Below, in pieces: positions 35,010 through 44,678 of a stretch of 64,000 nt of DNA. A program made the translations under genes and the position numbers. Each line of letters opens with the position of its first letter. The first letter of the stretch is position 1. The notes under the pieces were generated by a model. It worked only from the letters and a program-made list of their open reading frames with translations. It was not told the DNA's origin and searched no databases. The DNA is from Oceanobacillus sp. HTM 045 (GTDB lineage Bacteria; Pseudomonadota; Alphaproteobacteria; Rhodobacterales; Rhodobacteraceae). The stretch is taken from the NCBI GenBank assembly GCA_009733745.1, contig WNWL01000001.1, forward strand, positions 186,001 through 250,000, written 5' to 3'.

Positions 35010-35588
35010 ATGCGCCACCTGATCCTGATCCTGACGCTCCTCACGGCGTCCTGCGCCGACCCGGTGCCGGTCCGGCTCTACCTCCTGCCGCCCGCCCCCG
35101 AGCGCGGTGCGGATGGCGGCGGGTTCGAGCGCAGCGTGATCGGCCTCTCCACCCTCGAACTGCCGCTCTACGCCGAGGACGCGCGCATGACCGTGCTCGG
35201 CCCCGGCCTCGTCGCCCTGCAGAAGGACGACGACCGCTGGGCGGTGGAACTGCCCGAGGCCGCGACCTCCGTCCTCGCCGTCGCACTCGCGCGCCGTACC
35301 GGCGCGACCGTGCTCGCAGAGCCCTGGCCGGTGGAGGCCCGCGCCGACATGCGCATCGATGTCCTCGCGGACCGTTTCATCGGCCGTGACGACGGCACCG
35401 TGGAATTCGCCGGTGAATTCCGCATCGCCCATGCCCGCTTCGGTGACCGCGTCATCTCCCGCCGCTTCTCCATCACCGCGCCCCCCTCGGGCGAGGGCCT
35501 CGAAGGCATCGCCACAAGTCACGCCCTCGCCCTCGCCGGCCTCGCCGACCAGATCGCCGAAACCATGACCGCCGAACTCCGCCGCTAG
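35010..35588 (+). CDS. pqiC: PqiC-like outer-membrane lipoprotein
   Basis: The 192-residue protein has a lipoprotein signal (MRHLILILTLLTASC, lipobox Cys at about 15) and an ABC-type transport auxiliary (DUF330) body, with the YLLPP ... LGLSTLELPLY-type beginning (here VRLYLLPPAP, IGLSTLELPLYAEDARM). In E. coli PqiC joins the PqiB needle to the outer membrane. The start is ATG 35010 with GGGGGAGA upstream. It is separated from pqiB by about 150 bp, so it may have its own promoter. Confidence 0.85.
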   Translation: MRHLILILTLLTASCADPVPVRLYLLPPAPERGADGGGFERSVIGLSTLELPLYAEDARMTVLGPGLVALQKDDDRWAVELPEAATSVLAVALARRTGATVLAEPWPVEARADMRIDVLADRFIGRDDGTVEFAGEFRIAHARFGDRVISRRFSITAPPSGEGLEGIATSHALALAGLADQIAETMTAELRR

Positions 35589-35613
35589 CGCGGTCTCCAA
35601 CCAGCGAGTCGAG

Positions 35614-35788
35614 ATCAGCCGCAGCCCGGGCGACCAGCCCGGGCCACGCCCGGCCCTCCCCGGGGCCGGGCGTTTTGCAACGCTACAAACGGTTCCAATC
35701 TCGGGAGGGTCAGCGACCATAAATCAAGCAAACCTCAAGGAGCACCACGCCCGACCAGGGCCGGTCATGTCCCTTCTTTCTGACCACT
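35614..35788 (+). repeat. Dispersed intergenic repeat, copy C
   Basis: Full-length copy of about 175 bp. It begins ATCAGCC, has the paired blocks CAGCCCGGGCGACCAGCCCGGG, the hairpin CCGGCCC-tccccg-GGGCCGG, TTTTGCAACGCTACAA, CATAAATCAAGCA and the end block ACGCCCGACCAGGGCCGGTC. Its tail (TTCTTTCTGACCACT) matches copy D. It lies between the convergent pqiC and aminotransferase genes. Confidence 0.85.
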
Positions 35789-35852
35789 AACGACAGCAGG
35801 GCAGGACGCCATCGAAAGCGCCAAGAAACACCTCCAAAACCCAACAACCCGT

Positions 35853-35927
35853 GGGGTATCCAGATACCCCATTCACCCTTGGCGGTGAATCGCGGCGCCT
35901 TTCGGGAAAAGGCCCTCTCCAGGCGCC
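35853..35927. other. Three consecutive hairpins downstream of repeat C
   Basis: GGGGTATC-CA-GATACCCC (35853-35870), ATTCACC-cttggc-GGTGAAT (35871-35890) and GGCGCCT ... AGGCGCC (35894-35900 with 35921-35927) follow one another without gaps. The first two are perfect stems. The stretch (35789-36004) has no gene and lies at the 3' ends of two convergent units; it could be a bidirectional terminator or a structured RNA. Confidence 0.55.
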
Positions 35928-36004
35928 CGTGCCGAAGTCATGCGCAAGGCGACGTCACGCAGCCCGCGATGTCACGCCGCGACGATTTCCGGGGCCCCTC
36001 CGCC

Positions 36005-37134
<1,130 letters not shown>

Positions 37135-37138
<4 letters not shown>

Positions 37139-37983
37139 GGCGCGTATCCCAGCCGTTCCAGCACCGGCGAAAGCACCGCCAGCGCCTCCTCCGGCAGGTC
37201 CGCGGGCGGCGGAGGGGCGGGCCTGACCCCCTCTGAAGCGGCCAAAATGGCCGATTCAGGGGCTTCCGCGCCGAGAAAATCCGCGACCTGCCGCAGCGCC
37301 TCGGCGGGCGTGCGCGTGACCTCCTCGTAGCGCAGCGTCAGCACCCGGTCCGCCGGCATGTCACCGAGTGACATTGTCGCCGCGGTGACACTGCGCGCCC
37401 ATTGCGTGGCGCAAATCGTCTCCAGCGGGGCGCCTCCAGCGGCCATCTCGCGCATCCCCGAGAACCGCGGGCCCCAGGTCGCCTTGGGTTTTTTTGCCAT
37501 TATTCTCAAACTGTTACGCAGGAACCGCGCGCTGTGCGCGGGCAGGTCGGCGAGCGGCACGAACCGTGCCTTGGCAAGGGTGTAGCCGAGCGGGGTCTTG
37601 CCGGTCCATCTTCGGGAGGCTGACAATGTCACCGCTCGCCCGTCGCGGACGATGTGGATGAACCTCGCCTCCGGCAGGATTTTCGCCACGAACGGCACCC
37701 GGAGCGTGTTGGCGCAGGTCTTCTCGACCAGGAACCGCGCCCCCGATTTCCGCGCACGGCGCGAGAAAGCCTTGCGAATCCAGTCCCTTACCGGTTCCGT
37801 GGCGCGGGCGGGCGGGATCTCGTCGTCCGGCCAGTCGAGGTTCAGGTGCCGCCAGACCGGGTCGATCTCGTCGCAGGGCCAGGTGCCGAAACCCGGCAGC
37901 CCGGTCAGCGCATCGCGCAGCATGTTGGTGCCGGAGCGCGCCGCGCCGAGGATCACGACGGGCGTGAAATCGAATGATTCCAT
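37135..37983 (-). CDS. PAPS-dependent sulfotransferase
   Basis: The 282-residue cytoplasmic protein has the sulfotransferase signatures: VVILGAARSGTNMLRDAL (about 8-25), the 5'-phosphosulfate loop, and FIHIVRDGRAVTLSASRRW (about 108-126), the 3'-phosphate site with Arg-Asp. Sulfate is moved from PAPS to a sugar or other hydroxyl. The context, between an initiating sugar transferase and a sugar aminotransferase, suggests that the acceptor is the surface polysaccharide. Part of the gene (around 37480-37520) is unusually AT-rich for the window. Confidence 0.82.
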
Positions 37984-37987
37984 GCGC

Positions 37988-38587
<600 letters not shown>

Positions 38588-38597
38588 CTCCCGCCCG

Positions 38598-39230
38598 TCA
38601 GCCCGACCGGCGGGCAGAGTCGAGCCGCGCGACATAGCGCGCGAGGACGTCGATCTCGAGGTTGACCTCCGATCCCTCGGCGATGCCGCCGAGTGTCGTA
38701 ACCTCTTGCGTGTGCGGGATAATATTGATTCCGAACCGGCACCCGCCGCCGGTGTCCTCGACCGCGTTCACGGTGAGCGAGACGCCCGCGAGGGTGATCG
38801 AACTCTTCTCCGCGATGAACGGCGCGATGGAGGCCGGCGCGTCCACCTCGATCCGGGTCGAGGCGCCCTCCGGCCGGATCGCCGCGACCCGCCCGACCGC
38901 GTCGACGTGCCCGGTCACGATATGCCCGCCGAGCTCGTCGCCCACCTTCAGCGCCGGCTCCAGGTTCACCCGCGTCCCCGGCTGCCACGCGCCCAGCGTC
39001 GTCCGTGCCAGCGTCTCGGCCGAAGCCTGCACGTCGAACCACGAAGCGCCATCCGCCTCGCCCGCCGTCTCTCCCTTGGCGACGGCGGTCAGGCAGACCC
39101 CGTCGCAGGCGATCGACGCGCCGATCTCGATATCCCGCGCGGGCCGCGCGCAGGAGATGCGGAATCGGGTATCTCCTTGTGCCTCGCGGGACACAATCCG
39201 CCCTATTTCCCGCACAATTCCGGTGAACAT
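38598..39230 (-). CDS. ribE: Riboflavin synthase, alpha subunit
   Basis: The 210-residue trimeric enzyme makes riboflavin from two lumazine molecules. Both internal repeats are visible: MFTGIVREIGRI (1-12) with SIACDGVCLTAV (about 44-55) and GHIVTGHVDAVGRV (about 97-110) with SITLAGVSLTVNAV (about 138-151). The start is the conserved MFTGI ATG at 39230, with CAGGAG upstream. Only 10 bp separate it from the sugar transferase, so the polysaccharide genes may be read through from it. Confidence 0.95.
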   Translation of the reverse strand: MFTGIVREIGRIVSREAQGDTRFRISCARPARDIEIGASIACDGVCLTAVAKGETAGEADGASWFDVQASAETLARTTLGAWQPGTRVNLEPALKVGDELGGHIVTGHVDAVGRVAAIRPEGASTRIEVDAPASIAPFIAEKSSITLAGVSLTVNAVEDTGGGCRFGINIIPHTQEVTTLGGIAEGSEVNLEIDVLARYVARLDSARRSG

Positions 39231-39256
39231 GTCTGCACTCCTGCCGTTTGGGGTTA

Positions 39257-39285
39257 CGGATAGTGGCGGCTGGAGTTGCGGGCAA
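39257..39285 (-). promoter_or_regulatory. Candidate promoter for ribE
   Basis: On the minus strand TTGCCC (39285-39280) and TATCCG (39262-39257) are 17 bp apart, and the ATG is about 27 bp beyond the -10 element. A leader this short has no room for an FMN riboswitch. Identified by eye only. Confidence 0.4.
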
Positions 39286-39379
39286 GCCCGATGCGTTAAT
39301 TGGCGCGTTACCTGCGCCGTGGCAAAAGGGCCGACCGGGCGGTCACGGCCGTCCGCGAAGCAGAGGGTGCTGTTGAGCG

Positions 39380-40705
39380 ATGCCGGAAGGCGCTCTGATC
39401 GGTGCGCAGGCGCGGGTGTTCCTGTTCCTGCAGGGGCCACATGGCCCGTTCTTCGCGCGTCTCGCCGAGGCCCTCGCGGATGCCGGGGCGGAAGTCCGCA
39501 AGATCTCCTTCAACGCCGCCGACACGGCCGAATGGCGCCGGGCAGGGCCGGTGCACCGCTATTCGGGCCGGAATGATGCCTTCGAGGAGTGGTTCGAGGC
39601 GCTTTGCGACCGTACCGGCGCGACCGATATCGTCCTCTACGGCGACACGCGCATCTGGCACCGCATCGCCCGCCAGGTCGCCGCGCGCCGGGGCATCATC
39701 CCGCACTGCTTCGAGGAGGGGTACCTGCGGCCCCACTGGATCACCTACGAGCGGGAGGGCTGCAACGCCAACTCGCGCCTCTCGCGGGTCTCCGTGCCGC
39801 GGATGGCCGAGGCGCTGGGGGAAGACTTCCAGCCCGCGGAAGAGGCCCCCGCGACATGGGGCGACAGCCGCCAGCACCGGCTCCACTCGATTGCCTATCA
39901 CCTGCGCCTGCTCCTGAGCGGCTGGCTCGGAGGCGCGGCGCGCAGCCATCGTGAGATGCCGGTCTGGCGCGAATGCCTGCGCTATGCCCTTCGCGCCATT
40001 GCCTTTCCGCCGATCGCCGCGCTGCGCGCCTGGCGCCAGCGCCGGCTGCTCAGAAGCTCGAAGGTATACCACCTCGCATTGCTGCAGCTTTCCTTCGACA
40101 GCGCGATGCGCGACCACAGCGACTTCACCTCCTCGTCAGAATTCGCCGAGCAGGTGATCGACGCCTTCGCCGCCCATGCGCCCCGCGACGAGTACCTCGT
40201 GCTCAAGGCGCACCCGTTCGAGGACGGGCGGGAGCGGCTCGGGCGCATCATCCGCGAGCTTGCGCGTGATCTCGGCGTCAGCGACCGGGTGATCTTCATC
40301 GACGGCGGAAAGAAGCTCGCCGCGCTGCTCGACCGGGCGCGCTCGGCGATCACGGTGAACAGCACCGCGGCGCAGCAGGCGCTCTGGCGTGGCCTGCCGG
40401 TCAAGGCGCTGGGCCGGGCCATTTATCGCAAGCCGGGTCTCGTCTCCGAACAGTCGCTCGGTAGCTTCATGGCCCACCCGATCCGCCCGGACATGCGTGC
40501 CTACCGCGTGTTCCGGCGCTTCCTGCTTGAGACCAGCCAGCTCCGAGGCTCGTTCTACGCCTCCGCCGGCATCGCCGCGGCCGTCCGCGAGTTGCCGCAG
40601 ATCATGCTGGAAGCCGCCGACCCCTACGACCGGACCTTCGAATCGGGGCGCCGCGGCGAAAGTGCAACACAACCGGCGATGCAACCGATCCGCCTCGTCA
40701 TTTAG
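39380..40705 (+). CDS. kpsS: Capsule polysaccharide biosynthesis protein KpsS-like
   Basis: The 441-residue protein resembles KpsS, the beta-Kdo transferase that starts the poly-Kdo linker on lyso-phosphatidylglycerol for group 2-type capsules. Recognisable are RVFLFLQGPHGPFFARLAEAL (quoted in part; about 12-32), CFEEGYLRPHWITYEREG (about 111-128) and the later HPFEDGR and TVNSTAAQQALWRGLPV blocks, typical of this GT family. It is divergent from ribE and precedes an export lipoprotein and kpsC. Confidence 0.85.
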   Translation: MPEGALIGAQARVFLFLQGPHGPFFARLAEALADAGAEVRKISFNAADTAEWRRAGPVHRYSGRNDAFEEWFEALCDRTGATDIVLYGDTRIWHRIARQVAARRGIIPHCFEEGYLRPHWITYEREGCNANSRLSRVSVPRMAEALGEDFQPAEEAPATWGDSRQHRLHSIAYHLRLLLSGWLGGAARSHREMPVWRECLRYALRAIAFPPIAALRAWRQRRLLRSSKVYHLALLQLSFDSAMRDHSDFTSSSEFAEQVIDAFAAHAPRDEYLVLKAHPFEDGRERLGRIIRELARDLGVSDRVIFIDGGKKLAALLDRARSAITVNSTAAQQALWRGLPVKALGRAIYRKPGLVSEQSLGSFMAHPIRPDMRAYRVFRRFLLETSQLRGSFYASAGIAAAVRELPQIMLEAADPYDRTFESGRRGESATQPAMQPIRLVI

Positions 40706-40782
40706 TCCGCAGATTGCGGCGCGTCCCTGTTCGTCCCCGATCATCTCATGTAGCGTGCGGTCGCGGCATGAGACCGTGCCCG

Positions 40783-40803
40783 GCCCGGTATCGCTTACCG
40801 GGC
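40783..40803 (+). promoter_or_regulatory. Perfect hairpin in the leader of the export lipoprotein gene
   Basis: GCCCGGTA (40783-40790), loop TCGCT, TACCGGGC (40796-40803), followed by a Shine-Dalgarno-like AAAGGAG and the ATG at 40832. It may terminate kpsS transcripts or modulate the downstream leader; there is no U-tract. Confidence 0.4.
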
Positions 40804-40831
40804 GAGGGCGAGGGACAAAGGAGCGACACCA

Positions 40832-41962
40832 ATGACCACCGGGGGACGTATCCTGCGCCGGGCGGCGATCGTGCTATTCGGGCTTGTGCTGGCCAGTTGC
40901 GGCCTGCCGCGGGAAGGGCCGAGCTACAGCGAGCTTACCGCACCGCCCGAGCCGGACAGCCTCGGCTTCGAACTGGTATCGGTGACCCCCGACGTTGTCG
41001 CGATGACAAGGGTCGACGAGCGTGCCGGCTTCGCGATCAATTTCGTGGACATGCCGGTCCTGCGCACCTCGACCATCGCGGTGGGCGACGTGCTCTCGGT
41101 AACGGTGTGGGAAAACACCGTTGAGGGCCTGCTCAACCCGGCAGGCGTGGGCGCGACGCCGCTGCCGCAGTCCAAGGTGGACGCCAACGGCTTCATCTTC
41201 ATTCCCTATGTCGGGCGCATCAAGGCCGCGGGGCGGACGTTGCACCAGTTGCGCTCCGCGATCCGTGCCGAGCTCGACAAGCGCACGCCGAACGTGCAGG
41301 TGGATGTCTTCCCCGTAGAGGCCGGGGGGCGGCTGATCTCGGTGCAGGGGCTGGTTAACGCGCCGGGGCTCTACCCGATCGAGAGTGCCACCACGCGCCT
41401 CCTCGCCATGCTGGCGCAGGCTGGCGGCGTGAAGGAGGATCCGCAGACCATCCGCGTGCGCCTGCGCCGCGGCACGCTGACCGGCGAGATCTCGCTCGCC
41501 GACCTCTATGACGACCCGGCCAACAACATCCCGCTTCGCAGCGGCGACGCGATCATCCTCGAGAAGGACCGGCGGATATTCACCGCGCTGGGTGCGATCC
41601 AGGGACCGCAGCTCATCCCGTTCCCGCGGCGGAACATCTCGCTGATCGAGGCGCTGGGGCTTGTCGGCGGCCTGAAGGACAGCACGTCCGACCCGACCGG
41701 CATCTTCGTCTTCCGCGTCGAACCGGCGGAGATTGCACGCCGGATGCTGCCGGGAATGGAGATCACCGGGCCGACCCGCGTGGCCTACATCTTCGACATG
41801 ACCCAGCCGGGTGGCATGTTCCTTGGCCGCGATTTCGGCATGCGCGACGGCGACACGCTGTTCGTCACGCAGGCGCCCTACGTCCAGTGGCTCAAGATCC
41901 TGCAGGGCATCTCGCCGCTGATCAGCTTCGGCGGCTCGGTTCGGTCCATCGGCAATTTCTGA
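40832..41962 (+). CDS. Polysaccharide export outer-membrane lipoprotein (Wza/KpsD family)
   Basis: The 376-residue protein has a lipoprotein signal (IVLFGLVLASC, lipobox Cys at about 21). A polysaccharide export domain follows (GDVLSVTVWENT, about 87-98; VDANGFIFIPYVGRIKAAG, about 122-140), then two SLBB repeats (SVQGLVNAPGLYPI at about 171 and the later FTALGAIQGPQLIPFPRR). Such proteins form the outer-membrane exit channel for capsule or exopolysaccharide. The kpsC ATG follows after five bases. Confidence 0.9.
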   Translation: MTTGGRILRRAAIVLFGLVLASCGLPREGPSYSELTAPPEPDSLGFELVSVTPDVVAMTRVDERAGFAINFVDMPVLRTSTIAVGDVLSVTVWENTVEGLLNPAGVGATPLPQSKVDANGFIFIPYVGRIKAAGRTLHQLRSAIRAELDKRTPNVQVDVFPVEAGGRLISVQGLVNAPGLYPIESATTRLLAMLAQAGGVKEDPQTIRVRLRRGTLTGEISLADLYDDPANNIPLRSGDAIILEKDRRIFTALGAIQGPQLIPFPRRNISLIEALGLVGGLKDSTSDPTGIFVFRVEPAEIARRMLPGMEITGPTRVAYIFDMTQPGGMFLGRDFGMRDGDTLFVTQAPYVQWLKILQGISPLISFGGSVRSIGNF

Positions 41963-41967
41963 TCCGG

Positions 41968-43992
41968 ATGGACGGTGACGGCACAGGCGGCGCGGCATCC
42001 CCGCGCCGTCTCTGCGTCTATAGCCTCGGTTTCCTGCGCCAGCGCCGGGTGCGGCGAATCCTCGAACGTGCGGGGTACGACATCCGGGTTGGCTGGCCAT
42101 CCGCCGGCGACGCGGTCGGTGTCTGGGGCCGGAAACCCGTATCGCGCCGCGGCCTCGCCGTCGCGCGCCGCACCGGCGCGGAGGTGGTGACGGTCGAGGA
42201 CGGGTTCCTGCGCTCCCTGCACCCGGGCGTGACCGGCGAGCCGCCGCTTTCCCTCACGATCGACGATGTCGGGGTTCACTACGACCCGTCCCGGCCCTCG
42301 CGGCTGGAGAACCTGATCCTGGAGGACGATCCCGACCCGGCGCGTGCGCGGGACGGCATCGCACGCCTGCGCGCGGCCCGCCTGTCCAAATACAACACCT
42401 GCACCGGCGCTGCTCCCGAGGCGGGCTACGTTCTCGTGGTCGACCAGACCCGCGGCGATGCCTCCATCTCCCACGGGCAGGCCGGTCCGGAAGACTACCG
42501 CCGAATGCTCGATGCCGCCCGCGCCGAGCATCCCGGTGCAAGGATCGTCGTTCGCACCCATCCCGACGTGGTCCTTGGCCGGCGGAGCGGGCATTTCGGG
42601 TCCGGCGATCTGCGCGACGGTGAGTTGATCAACACGGCGGCGGAGCCCTGGGCGCTGGTAGAGGGGGCACGGGCGGTTTACGCGGTCTCCTCCCAACTCG
42701 GCTACGAGGCCGTGCTGGCCGGGAAACCCGTCCGCCTTTTCGGGCGTCCCTTCTACGCGGGCTGGGGGCTGACGGAGGACGAGCACCGCATCGACCGCCG
42801 CGAACCGCGCACGCTCGAGGCGGTCTTCTCGGCGAGCCACATTCGCTATCCGGTCTACTACGACCCCTTCGCCGACCAGCTCTGCAGCTTCGAGCGCGCC
42901 CTGGAAATACTCACGGAGATCGTTCCTGCATGGCGGAAGAACGATCGCCCGGCCATAGCCACCGGAATGCGCCTGTGGAAGCGTGACCATGTGGCGCGTT
43001 TTCTAACTGGCGCGGGCGGACCGCCGCGGTTCGTCGAGCCGCCCGAAAGGGCGCTGGACCGGGCGGCAGCGGAGGGAAAGCGCCTCGTGGTTTGGGCTGG
43101 GCGGGAGACCGAGGCCCTGCGCGAAGCCGCATCCGCCGCGAACGTGCCGCTCGCGCGGATGGAGGACGGCTTCCTGCGGTCCGTCGGGCTGGGCGCCGCG
43201 CTGGTTCCCGCCGCGTCGCTGGTGCTGGACGAGGCCGGCATCTATTATGACCCGTCGCACGAGAGCGACCTGGAGCGCCTGATCGGCGGCCCGCCACCCG
43301 GAGATGCCGAACTGGCCCGCGCGGCCGCGCTGCGCGCATCGCTCGTCGCCTCCGGCGTGACCAAGTACAACACCGGCGCCGATGTCGTGCTCGACCGTCA
43401 GGCGGGCCGGCGCATCGTTCTCGTGCCGGGGCAGGTGGAGGACGACGCCTCGATCCTCCGCGGCACCGGGACGGTCCGCACCAACCGCGCGCTGCTTGAA
43501 GCAGCGCGGGCCGCGAACCCGGATGCGTTCCTCGTCTACAAGCCGCACCCGGACGTCGAAGCCGGGCTGCGGGACGGCGCCGTGGCGGATGCCGCCTCTC
43601 TCGCTGACATGGTGGCCGCGAACGCCGACCCTGCCACGCTCCTCTCGCAGGCGGACGAGGTTTGGACGATGACGTCGCTGATGGGGTTCGAGGGGGTTCT
43701 GCGCGGGCTGAAGGTGGTCTGCTACGGGATGCCATTCTACGCGGGCTGGGGCCTGACGGAGGACCGGGATGTCACCTGCACGCGGCGTACCGCGCGGCCT
43801 TCGCTCGACCACCTCGTCTGGGCGGCGCTGATCGCCTACCCGCGATACCGCGACCCGGTGACCGGCCTGCCCTGCGGGCCGGAGGAGGTTCTGGCGCGTC
43901 TCGCGGCCCGCCGTCCGACAGGGGGCGGGCCGCGGCTGCTCTCGAAACTGCAGGGCCTCTTCGCCGGCTGGCGCGGGCTCTGGCAGAGTTAG
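41968..43992 (+). CDS. kpsC: Capsule polysaccharide biosynthesis protein KpsC-like (two glycosyltransferase modules)
   Basis: The 674-residue protein has the KpsC layout of two related halves, each with an EDGFLRS motif (VVTVEDGFLRSLHPG at about 74-88 and ARMEDGFLRSVGLG at about 397-410), a YYDPS or HYDPS motif and a FYAGWGLTED motif. E. coli KpsC extends the poly-Kdo linker with alternating linkages, one module each. The start was set at ATG 41968, just after the previous stop. The 3' end overlaps the azoR stop by four bases on the opposite strand. Confidence 0.9.
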   Translation: MDGDGTGGAASPRRLCVYSLGFLRQRRVRRILERAGYDIRVGWPSAGDAVGVWGRKPVSRRGLAVARRTGAEVVTVEDGFLRSLHPGVTGEPPLSLTIDDVGVHYDPSRPSRLENLILEDDPDPARARDGIARLRAARLSKYNTCTGAAPEAGYVLVVDQTRGDASISHGQAGPEDYRRMLDAARAEHPGARIVVRTHPDVVLGRRSGHFGSGDLRDGELINTAAEPWALVEGARAVYAVSSQLGYEAVLAGKPVRLFGRPFYAGWGLTEDEHRIDRREPRTLEAVFSASHIRYPVYYDPFADQLCSFERALEILTEIVPAWRKNDRPAIATGMRLWKRDHVARFLTGAGGPPRFVEPPERALDRAAAEGKRLVVWAGRETEALREAASAANVPLARMEDGFLRSVGLGAALVPAASLVLDEAGIYYDPSHESDLERLIGGPPPGDAELARAAALRASLVASGVTKYNTGADVVLDRQAGRRIVLVPGQVEDDASILRGTGTVRTNRALLEAARAANPDAFLVYKPHPDVEAGLRDGAVADAASLADMVAANADPATLLSQADEVWTMTSLMGFEGVLRGLKVVCYGMPFYAGWGLTEDRDVTCTRRTARPSLDHLVWAALIAYPRYRDPVTGLPCGPEEVLARLAARRPTGGGPRLLSKLQGLFAGWRGLWQS

Positions 43993-44579
43993 GCGGCGAG
44001 GGCCTCGATTTCGGCTCGGATGCGCTCTGCCTTGCCGGGATCGCGATTCAGGCCGTCCGCGGCGTGAACGGTTACTTCCTCGATGCCGACGAAGCTGAGG
44101 ATCTGGCGCAGCCACGGCGTCGCGAAATCGGCCGCGCTGTCGACCGGGACACCACCGGAAGCGACGACGATATGCGCAGGCCGATCGTTGAGCAGGCCCT
44201 CGGGGCCGTTCTCGGTGTAGCGGAAGGTTACGCCTGCGCGGGCGATCAGGTCGGCCCAGAGCTTCAGGCTACCCGGAACGCCGAAATTGTAGATCGGCGT
44301 GCCAATCACGATCTCGTCCGCGCCGAGCAGTTCGGAAACCAGCGTGTCGGAGAAGGCGAGCGCGGCACGGTCTTCGTCGTCACGGGTCTCGGGCGGCGTA
44401 AAGGTCGCCTTCACCCAGGCGGCGTCGATCACCGGCAACCCGCCGGACACGTCGCGTGTGACGATCTCGGCACCGGTCGCGGCGGCGCGCTGTTCGGCAA
44501 CGTGGCAAGCGAGGTCGCGCGAGACGCTGTCCGCACCGCGCGCGCTTGCCTGGATCAGGAGAATGGTCTTCGTTTTCAT
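43989..44579 (-). CDS. azoR: FMN-dependent NADH-azoreductase
   Basis: The 196-residue flavodoxin-fold protein matches AzoR: TKTILLIQASARGADSVSRD (quoted in part) binds the FMN phosphate at the N-terminus, and IGTPIYNFGVPGSLKLWADL (about 91-110) is the signature dimer and flavin loop. These enzymes reduce azo compounds and quinones with NADH, probably protecting against quinone stress. The start is ATG 44579; a start 11 codons upstream is possible. It is a single gene, convergent with kpsC. Confidence 0.9.
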   Translation of the reverse strand: MKTKTILLIQASARGADSVSRDLACHVAEQRAAATGAEIVTRDVSGGLPVIDAAWVKATFTPPETRDDEDRAALAFSDTLVSELLGADEIVIGTPIYNFGVPGSLKLWADLIARAGVTFRYTENGPEGLLNDRPAHIVVASGGVPVDSAADFATPWLRQILSFVGIEEVTVHAADGLNRDPGKAERIRAEIEALAA

Positions 44580-44678
44580 CGGTCTGTCCTCCGAACTGTG
44601 TTCAGAGGACATCTGGGACCGTCTCGCCCTGAGATTACCGGGAAACCGCTCAACGGATTGTTTCCCGAAGATCTGGCT

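Noticed and set aside
39231-39379. FMN riboswitch upstream of ribE
   Set aside because: The leader after the candidate promoter is only about 20-25 nt, and none of the conserved FMN aptamer blocks is present in the ribE/kpsS spacer.
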